Assembly: GCA_018823025.1 (NCBI GenBank)
Contig: JAHJJI010000004.1
Coordinates: forward strand, 1-35,368
Length of the DNA: 35,368 bases
Reading direction: 5' to 3'
Source: Gammaproteobacteria bacterium
GTDB taxonomy: Bacteria > Pseudomonadota > Gammaproteobacteria > Burkholderiales > Sulfuricellaceae
Shown here: in pieces, positions 1 to 8,828 of the stretch
How the letters are laid out: every line of letters begins with the position of its first letter
Numbering within the stretch: position 1 is the stretch's first letter
The notes under the pieces: generated by a model
The model's input: only the letters and a program-made list of their open reading frames with translations
What the model was told of the DNA's origin: nothing
Databases searched by the model: none
Made by a program: the position numbers and the translations under genes

Positions 1-35
1 CCGATCTGAAACATTTGTAGGATATTGGGTATAAA

Positions 36-908
36 ATGATGTCTATTAAAGCGAATAGAACACACACATTGGCTGCAAAGCTGTGCAAGGCGACTCTGGC
101 TATGTTGTGCCTTTGTACTACCGTGCCAGCCTTTGCCGGGCCAATGCTGACGCCTGGAATGAACAACGTACTGACATTTACTACTGCTCAGAACGTTGTT
201 GACAATGGTACGCCGGGCACAAGCGTTGGCGACCTGTTTTATGGGATTCTGAATATAACCAACATCCGCGCTGGTGGAATTGAGCGCTGGGATGCCCAAA
301 ACGTGGTTGGAGCCACGCCTATTGATTCTTTTAGTGGTTATTATCTGGCTGAAGTGAAGAGCATATACACCGCTTTTCCATCATCTACGCCTTATGCTGC
401 AGCAATAAGCCTGGGTCCTGTAAGCGGGGGTGTGGTTGATCCTTTCGGGAAATTTAGTGCATCGGAACTGGCTGCAGGTGCAATGGCAAAGCTATTTGTA
501 GATGATGGCGCAACGGCGACTGCCTTTGAAATGAATGGCAGTGTCTCAGACGATATCAACAAGGCGACAGACGGAACACCATGGGGTACGCTGGGCTTTA
601 ATGACACGAATAACTACTGGAATGCGCTAGTTTTCAAGAATGGCAGGATTTTAGGGTTGGGTGGACTAGATTTTATTGCTAATGCTACTGGCTTCGGTTT
701 GCTGCCGATTAACGACCCTACTTGCCCAACTTGTGCACCAGTCGACTTGTATTTCAGTACGGTTGCTTCAGCTAATAGCGTATCAGGGGCTTGGCAGTTT
801 ATCGGGGCCAATGACGGCACTTTACATCCGGTACCTGAGCCCTCAATATTGTTCCTTGCTTTTGCTGGTTTAGCAGGCCTATTCTGGAGCCGTAACAGAA
901 GGCATTAA
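36..908 (+). CDS. Secreted PEP-CTERM sorting-domain protein
   Basis: The 290-residue protein starts with a signal peptide (basic start, then a hydrophobic stretch ending near AFAG at about residue 35). It ends with a PEP-CTERM tail: VPEPS, a hydrophobic segment and a final RNRRH cluster. PEP-CTERM proteins are exported and processed by exosortase, usually in bacteria that make exopolysaccharide. The middle (about residues 36-265) is rich in Gly, Ala, Asn and Thr and I recognise no enzyme domain; a CPTC pair lies near residue 228. Two adjacent ATG codons (36 and 39) are possible starts, with AGGAT about 12-15 bases upstream. It is followed at once by a terminator, so it is probably monocistronic. 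Family assignment of the tail is firm; the function is unknown. Confidence 0.9.
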   Translation: MMSIKANRTHTLAAKLCKATLAMLCLCTTVPAFAGPMLTPGMNNVLTFTTAQNVVDNGTPGTSVGDLFYGILNITNIRAGGIERWDAQNVVGATPIDSFSGYYLAEVKSIYTAFPSSTPYAAAISLGPVSGGVVDPFGKFSASELAAGAMAKLFVDDGATATAFEMNGSVSDDINKATDGTPWGTLGFNDTNNYWNALVFKNGRILGLGGLDFIANATGFGLLPINDPTCPTCAPVDLYFSTVASANSVSGAWQFIGANDGTLHPVPEPSILFLAFAGLAGLFWSRNRRH

Positions 909-937
909 ATTGCTTCGTAACTCCAGATGTTGCGATT

Positions 938-963
938 AAGCCGACATTCACGTCGGCTTTTTT
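938..963 (+). terminator. Rho-independent terminator after the PEP-CTERM gene
   Basis: A perfect 8-bp stem (AAGCCGAC / GTCGGCTT) with a 6-base loop is followed by a run of T, 30 bases after the stop codon at 908. This is a textbook intrinsic terminator for the plus strand. Confidence 0.9.
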
Positions 964-1074
964 GCGTATGGAATTTCCCGGTTCTCTCCATTTCACCGGT
1001 GACTGTACGCAGCCCTTCATGCCTCTATTTTACGAATCGGTCGATAAAGCCGCCCATCCCTGCGAACCCCATTT

Positions 1075-1102
1075 CTTTGCGCCTTGGCGACTCTGCGGTT
1101 AA
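1075..1102. repeat. Degenerate copy of a 'CTCTGCGGTTAA' intergenic repeat
   Basis: The gap between the PEP-CTERM terminator and the rluB stop holds a string of GCGCC/GGCGA/CTCTGCGG units ending in GGTTAA. It resembles the right half of the element at 3803-3868 (same CTCTGCGGTT ending, same C/G-rich 8-9 base periodicity). No gene is convincing in 964-1156. The assignment to one family rests on visual comparison of two copies only. Confidence 0.45.
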
Positions 1103-1156
1103 CGAATTGGGGTTCAAGAACCTTTGGCAACTCACAACCGCCCAGCGTTCAGAATA

Positions 1157-2257
1157 TCAGCGGGATGGCGGCGCCTTGCGTGCTGGACGACGAGTCGGTT
1201 TTTCTGGTGCCACAGGCGGATGTGACCTGATCCGGCTTACTCGCTTCTCCTCGTCTGGGCGCGACTGCTTGTCTGCGATGGTGGGAGCTTCGATCCCCGC
1301 CCATTTCAGTATCTGACGCACCTGTAGCGGATCCAGTTCCATGGTTTGCCCGCGTTTCAGGCGCGGCGGCAGGTTGATCGCACCGAAACGCACCCGCATC
1401 AACCGGCTGACAGTCAGGCCGACTGCTTCGAACATGCGCCGCACCTCGCGGTTACGGCCCTCACGCAAGACGACACGGTACCAGTGGTTGATACCTTCAC
1501 CGCCCTGATCCGAAATCGTATCGAAATTCGCCGTGCCGTCCTCAAGCTCGATCCCACCTGTAAGCTGCTCCATCTGCTCGGGCGTGAGCGTGCCCAGAGT
1601 GCGCACTGCGTATTCACGCTCCACTTCAAAACGAGGGTGCATCAAATGATTGGCCAGTTCACCGGAGGTGGTGAAAATCAACAGGCCGCTGGTGTTGAAG
1701 TCCAGTCGCCCGATGGCAATCCATTTCGATGTTCTCATCTGCGGCAGACGGTCGAACACGCTGGCACGGCCTTCCGGGTCGTCACGGCTGACTATCTCGC
1801 CTTCCGGCTTGTGGTAGAGCATGATGCGCGGCATCTTGCCCGCCGCACGAACTCGGACGTTCTTGCGATCCACCCGCACCATGTCCTCATCGCTGATGCG
1901 TGCGCCCAGTTCAGCCACCTGGCCGTTGACTGTCACCCTTCCCGCCTTGATAAGTTCTTCCATGTCTCGGCGCGAACCCAATCCAGCCTGTGCCAGAATC
2001 TTCTGCAACTTCTGCGTAGGCAGACCTCGGCGCCCACGCGGCGTGCCTGATTTTTCGGCGACGTCATCACCTTCCTCAACCTCATGGACATAGACGGGAG
2101 CGGGAACTTCCTCCTCCCGGGAAGGCTTTACATCGCTTTGCGCCTTAAGCGGCTTGCGAAACGGCGTCTTCTTGCCGCCCCGGAACTCCTGGTTGCTCGC
2201 TTTTTTCCTTGGAGGTGAATCGGAGCGTGGTCCGGTGGAATCCTTCTTATCTGGCAT
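1157..2257 (-). CDS. rluB: 23S rRNA pseudouridine synthase RluB
   Basis: The enzyme makes pseudouridine at the position equivalent to U2605 of 23S rRNA. Visible order: a lysine/proline-rich low-complexity N-terminus (residues 1-78), an S4 RNA-binding domain (about 80-130, starting [14 protein letters not shown]), then the RsuA-type catalytic domain. The active-site motif [11 protein letters not shown] places the catalytic Asp at residue 186, and the [14 protein letters not shown] block lies downstream. The C-terminus is another basic, disordered tail. At 366 aa it is longer than E. coli RluB because of both tails, which is common in betaproteobacteria. It lies downstream of scpA-scpB on the same strand, the usual neighbourhood, but a palindromic repeat separates it from scpB. 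RluB is favoured over RluE/RluF because of this context and the S4 domain. Confidence 0.93.
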   Translation of the reverse strand: MPDKKDSTGPRSDSPPRKKASNQEFRGGKKTPFRKPLKAQSDVKPSREEEVPAPVYVHEVEEGDDVAEKSGTPRGRRGLPTQKLQKILAQAGLGSRRDMEELIKAGRVTVNGQVAELGARISDEDMVRVDRKNVRVRAAGKMPRIMLYHKPEGEIVSRDDPEGRASVFDRLPQMRTSKWIAIGRLDFNTSGLLIFTTSGELANHLMHPRFEVEREYAVRTLGTLTPEQMEQLTGGIELEDGTANFDTISDQGGEGINHWYRVVLREGRNREVRRMFEAVGLTVSRLMRVRFGAINLPPRLKRGQTMELDPLQVRQILKWAGIEAPTIADKQSRPDEEKRVSRIRSHPPVAPEKPTRRPARKAPPSR

Positions 2258-2297
2258 ATCGTCCTGCTTTCCGTTAATTCGTTATCAAACATGAGTC

Positions 2298-2424
2298 ATG
2301 TAGGTTGGGTTAGGCGAGGTCTTTTGCGCCGTAACCCAACAAACCTAAACTTCAAAACACCAACATATTGAAGGAATCTTGAGTTTGTTGGGTTACGCGA
2401 TAAAGCCGCTAACCCAACCTACAT
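2298..2424. repeat. MITE-like nested palindromic repeat between scpB and rluB
   Basis: Outer arms of 16 bp are perfect inverted repeats (2298-2313, ATGTAGGTTGGGTTAG, against 2409-2424). Inside them a second pair of 14-bp perfect arms (2331-2344, GTAACCCAACAAAC, against 2383-2396) flanks an AT-rich centre. The inner arms also complement the outer ones (TTGGGTTA / TAACCCAA), so each half can fold on its own. No ORF is present. The 127-bp size and terminal inverted repeats fit a non-autonomous mobile or REP-like element. Related 'TAGGTTGGGTTAG' palindromes are known to me from many environmental genomes, but the family was not checked here. Confidence 0.75.
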
Positions 2425-2451
2425 TTTCTCTTTCTGTCCCACTATATGTGG

Positions 2452-3015
2452 CTACAGTTCGCCATGACCGTTAGATGTTGCAAGTAAATTTACGTCGGTC
2501 TGCTCCATCTGTGGCAACTCCTCCAGCGAGCGCAACCCGAGATCGTCGAGCATTTGTCTGGTAGTGGCAAACAGTGCCGGCCGGCCCGGTACGTCGCGAT
2601 GGCCCACCGCATCGATCCAGCCACGCTCTTCCAGCGTCTTGATCACCTGGCTGCTGACCGTAACGCCGCGAATATCCTCTATATCGCCACGCGTCACCGG
2701 CTGCTTGTAGGCAATGATCGCCAGTGTTTCCATGACTGCGCGGGAATAGCGCGGCGGCTTTTCCGGATTGAGGCGATCGAGATGTTTCTGGTATTCGGCG
2801 CGCACCTGGAAACGCCATCCACTCGCTACGCTGACCAACTCGACACCGCGCCCCGTCCAGTCCTGGCGCAGTTCTTCCAGTAGTTTGCGCAGAATGTCCG
2901 TGCCCAGTTCGAAGTCGAACAGCTTTTTCAACTCGTGCAAGGAAAGCGGCTCCTGACCTACCAACAGAGCGGTTTCCAGCACCAGTTTAATCTCTTTCAA
3001 ATTAGGTGTCTGCAT
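2452..3015 (-). CDS. scpB: Segregation and condensation protein B
   Basis: This 187-aa protein is the winged-helix kleisin-associated subunit that works with Smc and ScpA in chromosome condensation and segregation. The conserved ScpB block is present: [21 protein letters not shown] at about residues 97-117, followed by [25 protein letters not shown]. Its ATG (3015) lies inside the 3' end of scpA, a 14-bp overlap that implies translational coupling. Length and motifs are normal for the family, with a short non-conserved C-terminal tail. Confidence 0.95.
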   Translation of the reverse strand: MQTPNLKEIKLVLETALLVGQEPLSLHELKKLFDFELGTDILRKLLEELRQDWTGRGVELVSVASGWRFQVRAEYQKHLDRLNPEKPPRYSRAVMETLAIIAYKQPVTRGDIEDIRGVTVSSQVIKTLEERGWIDAVGHRDVPGRPALFATTRQMLDDLGLRSLEELPQMEQTDVNLLATSNGHGEL

Positions 3016-3793
3016 GGTTCAGTTTCACGTAAATCGGGGCAAATGGTTCCTGCTGGGTGACCACCACCAGGGACTCCCGCACCAGTTCCAGCACGGCGAG
3101 AAAAGTGACCACCAATTCCGGCACACCGCGTGTCGGATCGAACAGCGCACCAAACTCGGCGAAGCGCTCATCTTTCAGGCGGCGCAACAGGCGGCTCATG
3201 TGTTCGCGCACCGATAGCTCCTCACGGCTCACCTTGTGATGGCGATTGACCCTGGCACGAGCCAGCACGCCCAGCCAGGCCTGTTTCAGATCATCCAGGC
3301 TGACTTCCGGCAAGCGCTTTGCCGCTGCCTGCTCCAGCCATACCTGAACCAGGGCGAAATCACGCCCGGCGACGGGCAGCTCATCCAGCCGCTGTGCCGC
3401 CAGCTTCATCTGCTCGTATTCCAGCAACCTTCTCACCAGCTCGGCGCGCGGATCGGTTTCGTCCTCGGTACTCTCGTCCCGACGCGGCAGCAGCATGCGC
3501 GACTTGATCTCGATCAGCAGCGCCGCCATCAGCAGATACTCGGCCGCCAGCTCAAGTTGTCCTGCATGCATCATTTCAACATAGTGCATGTACTGCCGGG
3601 TCAGCTCTGCCATCTGGATATTGAGGACATCCAGATTCTGACGACGGATCAGGTACAGCAGGAGATCAAGCGGGCCTTCGAAAGTTTCGAGAAAAACCTC
3701 TAACGCTTCGGGCGGAATGTAGAGGTCATGCGGCATCTCGGTGAGCGGCTCACCGTGGATGCGGACAACGTGGGTTTCATCAATTACAGACAT
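3002..3793 (-). CDS. scpA: Segregation and condensation protein A (kleisin)
   Basis: ScpA is the kleisin that bridges the Smc heads and binds ScpB. The N-terminal signature [20 protein letters not shown] is clear at about residues 38-57, followed by the helical segment with [13 protein letters not shown]. The C-terminal winged helix contains [11 protein letters not shown]. Length (263 aa) is typical. It overlaps scpB and sits downstream of lon on the same strand, separated by a palindromic repeat. The order trpS...scpA-scpB-rluB is common in betaproteobacteria; lon lies between trpS and scpA here. Confidence 0.95.
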   Translation of the reverse strand: MSVIDETHVVRIHGEPLTEMPHDLYIPPEALEVFLETFEGPLDLLLYLIRRQNLDVLNIQMAELTRQYMHYVEMMHAGQLELAAEYLLMAALLIEIKSRMLLPRRDESTEDETDPRAELVRRLLEYEQMKLAAQRLDELPVAGRDFALVQVWLEQAAAKRLPEVSLDDLKQAWLGVLARARVNRHHKVSREELSVREHMSRLLRRLKDERFAEFGALFDPTRGVPELVVTFLAVLELVRESLVVVTQQEPFAPIYVKLNHADT

Positions 3794-3802
3794 TCATTCT
3801 CG

Positions 3803-3868
3803 CCGCAGAGGAAGCGGAGGGAAAACCCTCTCTGCAGTTAACTTCCGCGTCCTCCGCGTCCTCTGCGG
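3803..3868. repeat. GC-rich inverted repeat between lon and scpA
   Basis: Two 18-bp arms (3803-3820 and 3851-3868, outer ends CCGCAGAGGA and TCCTCTGCGG) are inverted copies matching at 17 of 18 positions, with a 30-base centre. The 3841-3870 part is built of TCCGCG / TCCTCCGCG / TCCTCTGCGG near-repeats. In RNA of the lon-scpA transcript it would form a long stem without a U-tract, so it is more likely a dispersed repeat or an mRNA-stability element than an intrinsic terminator. A partial relative is at 1075-1102. Confidence 0.7.
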
Positions 3869-3883
3869 TTTAAGGGGTGACCT

Positions 3884-6298
3884 TCAACCAAACACAATCT
3901 TCACCACATCTTTGAATTGTCTCACAAAATGCGCCGTCACGCCTTCCTTTATATGATCCGGCAGCTCGTCAAAATCGCGCCGGTTGGCTTCAGGGAAGAT
4001 CAGCTCTGTAATGCGGATGCGCCGCGCCGCAATCACCTTCTCGCGTAGCCCACCGATAGCCAGCACTTCACCGGTCAAGGTCAGTTCGCCAGTCATGGCG
4101 AGCGGACGGGATATTTTCTCGTGGCGCGCCAGAGACAATAGCGCGGTGGCCATAGTGACGCCCGCGCTCGGACCGTCCTTGGGCGTCGCGCCTTCCGGCA
4201 CATGCAGGTGGACGAAGGCTTCGTCGAAAAATGCCGGGTTACCCTTGAATACCTTGAGGTGCGATGAGATGTAACTGTAGGCGATCTCAGCCGATTCGCG
4301 CATCACCTCGCCGAGCTTGCCGGTCATTTTGAAACCACGGTTCTTAGTATGCACCAGGGTTGCTTCGATCGACAGCGTGGCGCCACCCATCGCCGTCCAG
4401 GCCAGGCCCGTTACCACACCGATGCCGGTGATGGGCTTTTCCGGCATGAACACCGGCTTGCCCAGATATTCTTCAACCTCATCGACGCCCAGGCGAATTG
4501 GTTGCTCCTCGCCGCCGACGATCTTAACCACCGCCTTGCGTATCATGCTGCCTAGCTGTTTTTCCAGGTTTCGCACCCCGGCCTCACGCGCAAAGCCCTC
4601 GATGACGCGCTTCAAAGCGGCTTCGGTAATGGTCAGATCGCCGCGCTTCAGCCCTGCTTTCTTGAGCTGCTTGGGCCACAGATGGTGTTTGCCAATTTGC
4701 ACCTTCTCGGCAGTGATGTAGCCGGACAGGCGAATCGTCTCCATCCGGTCCAGTAGCGGCGCGGGAATGGTATCGAGTTGGTTGGCGGTGCAGATGAAAA
4801 GCACCTTGGACAGGTCGAAACGCACGTCCAGGTAGTGATCGAGGAAATCGACGTTCTGCTCGGGATCGAGCACTTCCAGCAGCGCCGAGGCTGGGTCTCC
4901 CTGATAAGAAGCGCCGATTTTGTCGATCTCGTCGAGCATGATCACCGGGTTGGCCACGCCACATTCCTTGATCGCCTGGACGAACTTGCCAGGCATGGCG
5001 CCGATGTAGGTACGGCGGTGGCCTTTGATCTCGGCTTCGTCGCGCATGCCACCCAGAGAGAAACGGTAGAACTTTCGTCCTAATGCATTGGCGATGGATC
5101 GGCCGATAGAAGTCTTGCCGACACCGGGCGGCCCCACCAGCAAAATAATGGAACCAGCAATTTCGCCCTTGAGCGAACCCACGGCAAGGAACTCGATGAT
5201 ACGTTCCTTGACGTCGTCGAGGCCATCATGATCGTGGTCGAGAATCTTGCGTGCACGCGCCAGATCGAGCTTGTCTTTGGAAAACTTGCCCCACGGCAAC
5301 TGGCTCAGCCAGTCGAGGTAGTTGCGCGTCACCGCATATTCCGGCGAGCCGGATTCTAGCACCGAAAGCTTCTGCATCTCCTCGTCGACACGTTTTTTCG
5401 CCGAATCGGAAAGCTTCAGCTTGGCCAGCCGCTCGCTGAAGCGTTCGACGTCGGCGGTTTTGTCGTCCTTGGCCAGGCCTAGCTCTTTCTGGATTTCCTT
5501 GAGCTGCTCGCGCAGGAAAAACTCGCGCTGCTGCTTGGTCATCTTCTGCTCGACCTGCTCGCGGATCTGCGACTGCAGCTTGGCGACCTCAAGCTCCTTT
5601 TTGATCAGCACCAGCACCTTCTCCATGCGGCGGCGCAGATTGAAGGCATCCATCACCGACTGCAACTCCTCTTTCGAGGCAGTCGTCAGGGAAGCAGCGA
5701 AATCGGCCAGCAATGATGGCTCATTCGGGCTGAAACGGTTGAGGAAGAACTTGAGTTCCTCGCTATACAGTGGGTTGAGGGGCATCAACTCCTTGATGGT
5801 GTTGATAATCGCCATCGCGTAGGCTTTCAGCTCATCCTCGTTGCGCGCGATTTCAGAAGGGTACTCGACCTGCACCACATAGGGCGGCTTGCTGGAAAGC
5901 CACTTGACGATGCGAAAGCGGCTCTGGCCCTCGGCAATGAACTGGATCTTGCCCTCGGCTCGTACCGGGTGATGCATGCGCACGAGCGTGCCGATGGAAT
6001 AGAAATCCTCCGGTGTGGCGCCTTCGGTGTGGGGAAGATTGACCAGGATAATGCCTGCCATCTGCTGCGGCGTTTCGCCGATCTTCTTCACCGTTTCCAG
6101 CCACGGCCCCTCGTTCATTAGCAACGGCAGGCTCTGTGCCGGAAAAAATGGGCGCTCCGACAGGGGCAACAGGTAAAGCGTATTGGGATAAACGCCGGCA
6201 GGAACCAGCGGCGTGGTTTCCTCTCTGGCATCCGTGGAACGTAGAACCTCACCTTCGAGGAGTTCCTGATCTAGCGTGGTTTTCTTTTTTCTCGGCAT
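3884..6298 (-). CDS. lon: ATP-dependent Lon protease
   Basis: Cytoplasmic AAA+ serine protease that degrades misfolded and regulatory proteins. Order seen: LON substrate-binding N-domain (about residues 40-235), long coiled-coil (about 240-310), AAA+ module with Walker A GPPGVGKT at 389-396 and Walker B VIMLDEIDK near 452-460, then the P-domain with the Ser-Lys dyad: Ser711 in KDGPSAG and Lys754 in LREKVIAA. The dyad spacing of 43 residues equals that of E. coli Lon. The 804-aa length is normal. AGAGG lies 5-6 bases before the ATG. A 23-bp gap follows trpS, so it could be read from the trpS transcript, although Lon is often heat-shock controlled; no sigma-32 promoter was identified. Confidence 0.98.
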   Translation of the reverse strand: MPRKKKTTLDQELLEGEVLRSTDAREETTPLVPAGVYPNTLYLLPLSERPFFPAQSLPLLMNEGPWLETVKKIGETPQQMAGIILVNLPHTEGATPEDFYSIGTLVRMHHPVRAEGKIQFIAEGQSRFRIVKWLSSKPPYVVQVEYPSEIARNEDELKAYAMAIINTIKELMPLNPLYSEELKFFLNRFSPNEPSLLADFAASLTTASKEELQSVMDAFNLRRRMEKVLVLIKKELEVAKLQSQIREQVEQKMTKQQREFFLREQLKEIQKELGLAKDDKTADVERFSERLAKLKLSDSAKKRVDEEMQKLSVLESGSPEYAVTRNYLDWLSQLPWGKFSKDKLDLARARKILDHDHDGLDDVKERIIEFLAVGSLKGEIAGSIILLVGPPGVGKTSIGRSIANALGRKFYRFSLGGMRDEAEIKGHRRTYIGAMPGKFVQAIKECGVANPVIMLDEIDKIGASYQGDPASALLEVLDPEQNVDFLDHYLDVRFDLSKVLFICTANQLDTIPAPLLDRMETIRLSGYITAEKVQIGKHHLWPKQLKKAGLKRGDLTITEAALKRVIEGFAREAGVRNLEKQLGSMIRKAVVKIVGGEEQPIRLGVDEVEEYLGKPVFMPEKPITGIGVVTGLAWTAMGGATLSIEATLVHTKNRGFKMTGKLGEVMRESAEIAYSYISSHLKVFKGNPAFFDEAFVHLHVPEGATPKDGPSAGVTMATALLSLARHEKISRPLAMTGELTLTGEVLAIGGLREKVIAARRIRITELIFPEANRRDFDELPDHIKEGVTAHFVRQFKDVVKIVFG

Positions 6299-6321
6299 GA
6301 TGCCTCTAACATGACGCTAAT

Positions 6322-7524
6322 CTAGCCGTAATTCAACCCCATCGCCTCGCGCACATCGCGCATAGTTTCAAATGCAAGTTCACGCGCCTTTTCGCAACCA
6401 TCAGAAATGATGTTGCGCACCAGGGTGGGATCGTCCATGTACATCTGCGCCCGTTCACGCATCGGCTTCTGTTCTTCCAGTACCGCGTCGATTACCGGTT
6501 GTTTGCACTCCAGACATCCGATGCCAGCAGTCGTGCAGCCCTGCTGCACCCATTCCTTTCGACTATCTTCAGAATAGACCAAATGGAACTGCCAAACCGG
6601 ACATTTCTCCGGCGTGCCAGGGTCGGTGCGTCGCACCCGCGCCGGATCGGTCGGCATGGTGCGGATTTTTTTTGCCACGCTGTCTTCATCCTCGCGCAGG
6701 GAAATGGTGTTGTTGTAGGACTTCGACATCTTCTGCCCATCCAGCCCCGGCATTTTTGAAGCCGAGGTGAGCAGCGCCTGAGGCTCTGCCAGGATCATCT
6801 TGCCGCCACCCTCGAGATAGCCGAACAGCCGCTCGCGGTCGCCCAAAGACAGGTTCTGCTGGTCATTGAGCAAGGCCCGTGCTGATTCCAGCGCCTTCTC
6901 GTCGCCTTCCTGCTGGTAGCGTGTGCGCAGCTCCTCATAGAGCTTGGCGCGCTTGCCGCCAAGCTTCTTGATTGCGGCTTCGGCCTTTTCCTCGAAACCC
7001 GGCTCACGCCCGTAGAGGTGGTTGAAGCGCCGTGCCAGTTCACGCGTAAACTCGATGTGAGGCACCTGATCCTCGCCCACCGGCACCTGGTTGGCGCGGT
7101 AGATAAGAATATCCGCCGCCTGTAGCAGCGGGTAGCCGAGAAAGCCGTAGGTGCTCAAATCCTTACCGCTAAGCTTTTCCTGCTGATCCTTGTAGGTCGG
7201 CATCCGCTCCAGCCACCCCAGCGGCGTCATCATGGACAGCAGCAGATGCAGTTCAGCGTGCTCTGGCACGCGCGACTGGATAAACAGGGTCGCACGGGAC
7301 GGATCCACGCCCGCGGCAAGCCAGTCGATCACCATATCCCAGACGCTCTGTTCGATAATGCCGGGCGTGTCGTAATGGGTGGTCAGCGCGTGCCAGTCAG
7401 CAACAAAAAACAGGCACTCGTATTCATGCTGCAACTTGATCCAGTTTTTCAGCACGCCGTGGTAATGGCCCAGATGCAGGCTGCCGGTCGGGCGCATGCC
7501 GGACAAAACGCGTTCAGTAAACAT
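6322..7524 (-). CDS. trpS: Tryptophanyl-tRNA synthetase
   Basis: Class I synthetase that charges tRNA-Trp. The HIGH-type motif is GSLHLGHY (residues 14-21) and the KMSKS loop is at 265-269 (DGQKMSKSYNN). An extra charged segment of about 60 residues (about 178-240) makes it 400 aa against about 334 in E. coli; such longer TrpRS forms occur in betaproteobacteria. The ATG at 7524 (MFTERVLSG) is preferred because the family begins just before this segment. An upstream in-frame TTG at 7548 overlaps the M50 stop codon and has no ribosome-binding site. A cysteine group (QQGCTTAGIGCLECK), typical of this longer type and possibly metal-binding, lies near the C-terminus. Confidence 0.96.
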   Translation of the reverse strand: MFTERVLSGMRPTGSLHLGHYHGVLKNWIKLQHEYECLFFVADWHALTTHYDTPGIIEQSVWDMVIDWLAAGVDPSRATLFIQSRVPEHAELHLLLSMMTPLGWLERMPTYKDQQEKLSGKDLSTYGFLGYPLLQAADILIYRANQVPVGEDQVPHIEFTRELARRFNHLYGREPGFEEKAEAAIKKLGGKRAKLYEELRTRYQQEGDEKALESARALLNDQQNLSLGDRERLFGYLEGGGKMILAEPQALLTSASKMPGLDGQKMSKSYNNTISLREDEDSVAKKIRTMPTDPARVRRTDPGTPEKCPVWQFHLVYSEDSRKEWVQQGCTTAGIGCLECKQPVIDAVLEEQKPMRERAQMYMDDPTLVRNIISDGCEKARELAFETMRDVREAMGLNYG

Positions 7525-7544
7525 GTTCTTAAGTTCTTTCTTTA

Positions 7545-8189
7545 TCAAATACCGAATAGCAGCAATATCAACGATTTTGTCACGTGAATCAGCGGCCCGA
7601 TAATCGCGCCCAGCACACCGCTGAACAGCAGAATAACCAGCAGAATCATGCCGTAGGGTTCCATCATGGAATAGCGGTAGGCCAACCGCCCCGGCAACAG
7701 GCTGACGGTGATGCGACCACCGTCCAGCGGCAGTAACGGCAGCAAATTAAGCACCATCAGCACGATATTGATGTTTATCCCGGCCATGCCCATCAGCGCC
7801 ATTGGCAAGGAAAATGGACTGTCCGGCATCATGTTGGCGAGCTTCATCACCACCGCCCAGCCGAGCGCCATGGCAAGGTTTGCGCCTGGACCGGCCAGAG
7901 CCACCCACAGCATGTCCTTCTTCGGATTGCGCAAATGATTGAAATTCACCGGCACCGGTTTTGCCCAGCCAAACAGGATACCGCCCAGAAACAGGGTCAG
8001 GAGGGGAATAAGAACGGTGCCGATCGGGTCGATATGGCGTAGCGGATTCATGCTCACCCGCCCCAGCATGTAGGCGGTGGTATCGCCGAAGTGCTTTGCG
8101 ACGTAGCCATGTGCCGCCTCGTGCAGGGTGATGGCAAATACCACCGGCAATGCATAAACGGCAACCTGTTGTACGATATTCAATTCCAT
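7545..8189 (-). CDS. Site-2 protease family (M50) membrane metalloprotease
   Basis: Intramembrane zinc metallopeptidase of the YwhC-like M50 branch. The zinc motif HEAAH is at residues 23-27 in the first membrane segment. The second metal-site motif, LPLDGG (Asp156), is in a later membrane segment. I see about five hydrophobic segments, with no PDZ domain, so this is the minimal form. Length (214 aa) is typical. Its ATG directly follows the yciO TAA with no spacer, so the genes are surely co-transcribed. Substrate unknown; the family often sits beside yciO-like and trpS genes in proteobacteria. Confidence 0.92.
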   Translation of the reverse strand: MELNIVQQVAVYALPVVFAITLHEAAHGYVAKHFGDTTAYMLGRVSMNPLRHIDPIGTVLIPLLTLFLGGILFGWAKPVPVNFNHLRNPKKDMLWVALAGPGANLAMALGWAVVMKLANMMPDSPFSLPMALMGMAGININIVLMVLNLLPLLPLDGGRITVSLLPGRLAYRYSMMEPYGMILLVILLFSGVLGAIIGPLIHVTKSLILLLFGI

Positions 8190-8822
8190 TTATTCTTCTT
8201 CCAGTCCAAAGGGATGGATATCACCCTTGCCCGCCCGCACCAGCACTGGCGTCTCACCGCTCAGATCGATCACGGTGGTGGTGTCCACATCACCGTAGCC
8301 ACCATCCACAACCAGATCAACCTGACGTTCGAGCAAGTCGCGAATATCATAAGGGTCATTGAGCGGCTGCTCATCCCCGGGTAATTGCAGGGTCGTACTC
8401 AGCAACGGCCCACCCAACTCGGCCAGGAGAGCCTGGAGAATCGGATGATCTGGCACGCGCAGGCCGATAGTCTTGCGCTTCGGATGCTGCAATCGCTTCG
8501 GCACCTCCCGTGTCGCTTCCAGGATGAAAGTGTAGCAGCCCGGCGTATTCGCCTTGAGCAGCCGGAACTGGCGGTTGTCCACTTTGGCATAAACGGAGAT
8601 CTCGGCCAGATCGCGGCAGACCAGGGTCAGCGGATGATCTTCATCCACGCCGCGGATCGCTCGGATGCGCTGCTGCGCCTCTCTGTCGCCCAGGCCACAG
8701 CCCAGAGCGTAGCTGGCGTCGGTCGGATAGGCAATCACACCACCGTTGCGAATGATTTCCACCGTCTGGTGAATCAGGCGCAACTGCGGATTTTCGGGAT
8801 GAATGACAAAAAACTGGGACAT
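8190..8822 (-). CDS. yciO: YciO/YrdC/Sua5-family protein (threonylcarbamoyl-AMP synthase-like)
   Basis: A 210-aa protein of the Sua5-YrdC-YciO fold. Seen: the ATP/nucleotide entrance motif GGVIAYPTDASYALGCGL at about residues 28-45, the RIRAIRG...HPLTLVCRDL block with the family's basic residues, and LLSTTLQLPGDE downstream. YrdC makes threonylcarbamoyl-AMP for the t6A tRNA modification; YciO paralogues have a less certain or much weaker activity. Placement next to rnm/yciV and an M50 peptidase matches the yciO lineage rather than the YrdC/TsaC lineage. It begins 6 bases after the rnm stop. Confidence 0.88.
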   Translation of the reverse strand: MSQFFVIHPENPQLRLIHQTVEIIRNGGVIAYPTDASYALGCGLGDREAQQRIRAIRGVDEDHPLTLVCRDLAEISVYAKVDNRQFRLLKANTPGCYTFILEATREVPKRLQHPKRKTIGLRVPDHPILQALLAELGGPLLSTTLQLPGDEQPLNDPYDIRDLLERQVDLVVDGGYGDVDTTTVIDLSGETPVLVRAGKGDIHPFGLEEE

Positions 8823-8828
8823 GATCGT

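Noticed and set aside
927-1316. Plus-strand frame of 129 codons after the PEP-CTERM gene
   Set aside because: It starts inside the region of the terminator and runs over the intergenic repeat and the 3' end of rluB; no family features.
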